A stretch of 64,000 nucleotides of DNA, taken from Kitasatospora sp. MAP12-44. Lineage in GTDB: Bacteria > Actinomycetota > Actinomycetes > Streptomycetales > Streptomycetaceae. Below, piece after piece: positions 63,544 through 64,000 of the stretch (positions are counted from its first letter, which is position 1; each line of letters begins with the position of its first letter). Where the stretch lies: the NCBI RefSeq assembly GCF_029892095.1, contig NZ_JARZAE010000004.1:3348001-3412000 (forward strand). Reading direction: 5' to 3'. Both the position numbers and the translations under genes were made by a program. The notes below the pieces were generated by a model, which ran no database searches, had not been told where the DNA came from, and saw only the letters and a program-made list of their open reading frames with translations.

Positions 63544-64000
63544 CGGGCCCGCCGGAGTTTGTAGCCGAAGCCGCGGACTGTCTCGATCCGGTCCGCCCCG
63601 ATCTTGGCGCGCAGCCGCTGCACATGGACGTCCACCACCCGGCTGTCGGCGCCCCAGGAGTAGTCCCAGACCCGCTCCAGCAGGGTCTGACGCTCCAGCA
63701 GGACGCCCGGGGCCGCGGTGAACTCCAGCAGCAGCCGCAGCTCGGTCGGCGTCAGCGGGATCCGGCGCCCGTCGACGCTGACCTCCAGCGCGTCGGTGTC
63801 CACCGCCAGGCCGTCGATCACCCGGACCGAGCGCTGCTCCGGCTGCGCGCTCGCCGGCTGCGACTGCGCTGGCGGCTGTGACTGCGGCTGCGGCGGCTGC
63901 GCGGCCGCGGTCACAGCCGGACCGGTGCGGCGCAGCACGGTGCGGATCCGGGCCACCAGCACCGCCGTCTCGAAGGGCTTGACCACGTAGTCGTCCGCGC
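63540..64000 (-). CDS. OmpR-family response regulator, 5' part outside the window
   Basis: Only the last ~153 codons are seen. They begin in the end of the receiver domain (DDYVVKPFE with the conserved Lys) and include a winged-helix DNA-binding domain (LTPTELRLLLEF, then VDVHVQRLRAKIG and VRGFGYKLR). Between them lies an unusual Gln/Pro/Ser/Ala-rich linker of about 30 residues (PPQPQSQPPAQSQ). Operon with the downstream kinase through ATGA. Confidence 0.94.
   Translation of the reverse strand, partial: ADDYVVKPFETAVLVARIRTVLRRTGPAVTAAAQPPQPQSQPPAQSQPASAQPEQRSVRVIDGLAVDTDALEVSVDGRRIPLTPTELRLLLEFTAAPGVLLERQTLLERVWDYSWGADSRVVDVHVQRLRAKIGADRIETVRGFGYKLRRAR

Overview
High-GC, densely packed actinomycete chromosome core, most likely Streptomyces, Kitasatospora or a close relative. 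The evidence is the GC-rich third codon positions, frequent GTG/TTG starts, and a gene order that follows the Streptomyces core: sdhB, a SCO4848-type small membrane protein, a D-Ala-D-Ala carboxypeptidase, trpS, mdh, purH/purN, sucD/sucC, icmB, pcrA and guaA. XRE/DUF397/ATPase regulatory sets and DUF6350 are further streptomycete hallmarks. No tRNA, rRNA, CRISPR array, transposase or integrase was seen.

Layout. 0-5.3 kb: the 3' part of sdhB with a one-base frameshift, a secreted FG-GAP protein, a small membrane protein, a penicillin-binding carboxypeptidase and a YihY/BrkB membrane protein. 5.5-15.6 kb: a cell-surface polymer block with two tandem TagF-like (CDP-glycerol glycerophosphotransferase family) proteins, the first fused to a GT2 glycosyltransferase, followed by two large multispanning membrane proteins. 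15.6-20.3 kb: 2'-5' RNA ligase-like protein, trpS, a CNNM/CorC protein, mdh and DUF3017. 20.5-24.4 kb: small membrane proteins (DUF2752, two RDD proteins) and a divergent XRE-DUF397 / ATPase set around a perfect 16-bp palindrome. 24.4-33.1 kb: purH-purN, membrane proteins, an unusual LuxR/sigma-like/transmembrane hybrid regulator, and sucCD.

33.4-45.7 kb is the most interesting part. A MoxR ATPase-DUF5682-VWA operon (leftward) and a SWIM zinc-finger-DUF5691 operon (rightward) flank a compact lanthipeptide locus. That locus holds a 54-residue precursor-like peptide, a three-domain lanthionine synthetase (lyase, kinase, cyclase) whose cyclase has C-C-C instead of C-C-H zinc ligands, and a convergent, 3'-overlapping MGDG-synthase-like glycosyltransferase. 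No transporter, protease or dedicated regulator is adjacent.

45.7-54.3 kb: an IcmB-type B12-binding protein, pcrA, and four integral-membrane surface-glycan enzymes (GT39-like, GT87-like, acyltransferase 3, PIG-V-like). 54.4-58.5 kb: an envelope-stress-like module of response regulator, PspC-domain histidine kinase, and a divergent PspC membrane protein with a small partner. 58.5-64 kb: a DoxX-Rieske fusion, guaA, an 0.8-kb gene-free stretch with two TGACA/TGTCA dyads, and an OmpR-type two-component pair cut by the window end.

Convergent genes are often separated by long, almost perfect hairpins (up to 20-23 bp stems) that probably act as bidirectional terminators. Many same-strand neighbours overlap by ATGA, GTGA or TGATG, implying translational coupling. 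All function calls are from reading translated sequence and remembered family motifs; no database search was run.
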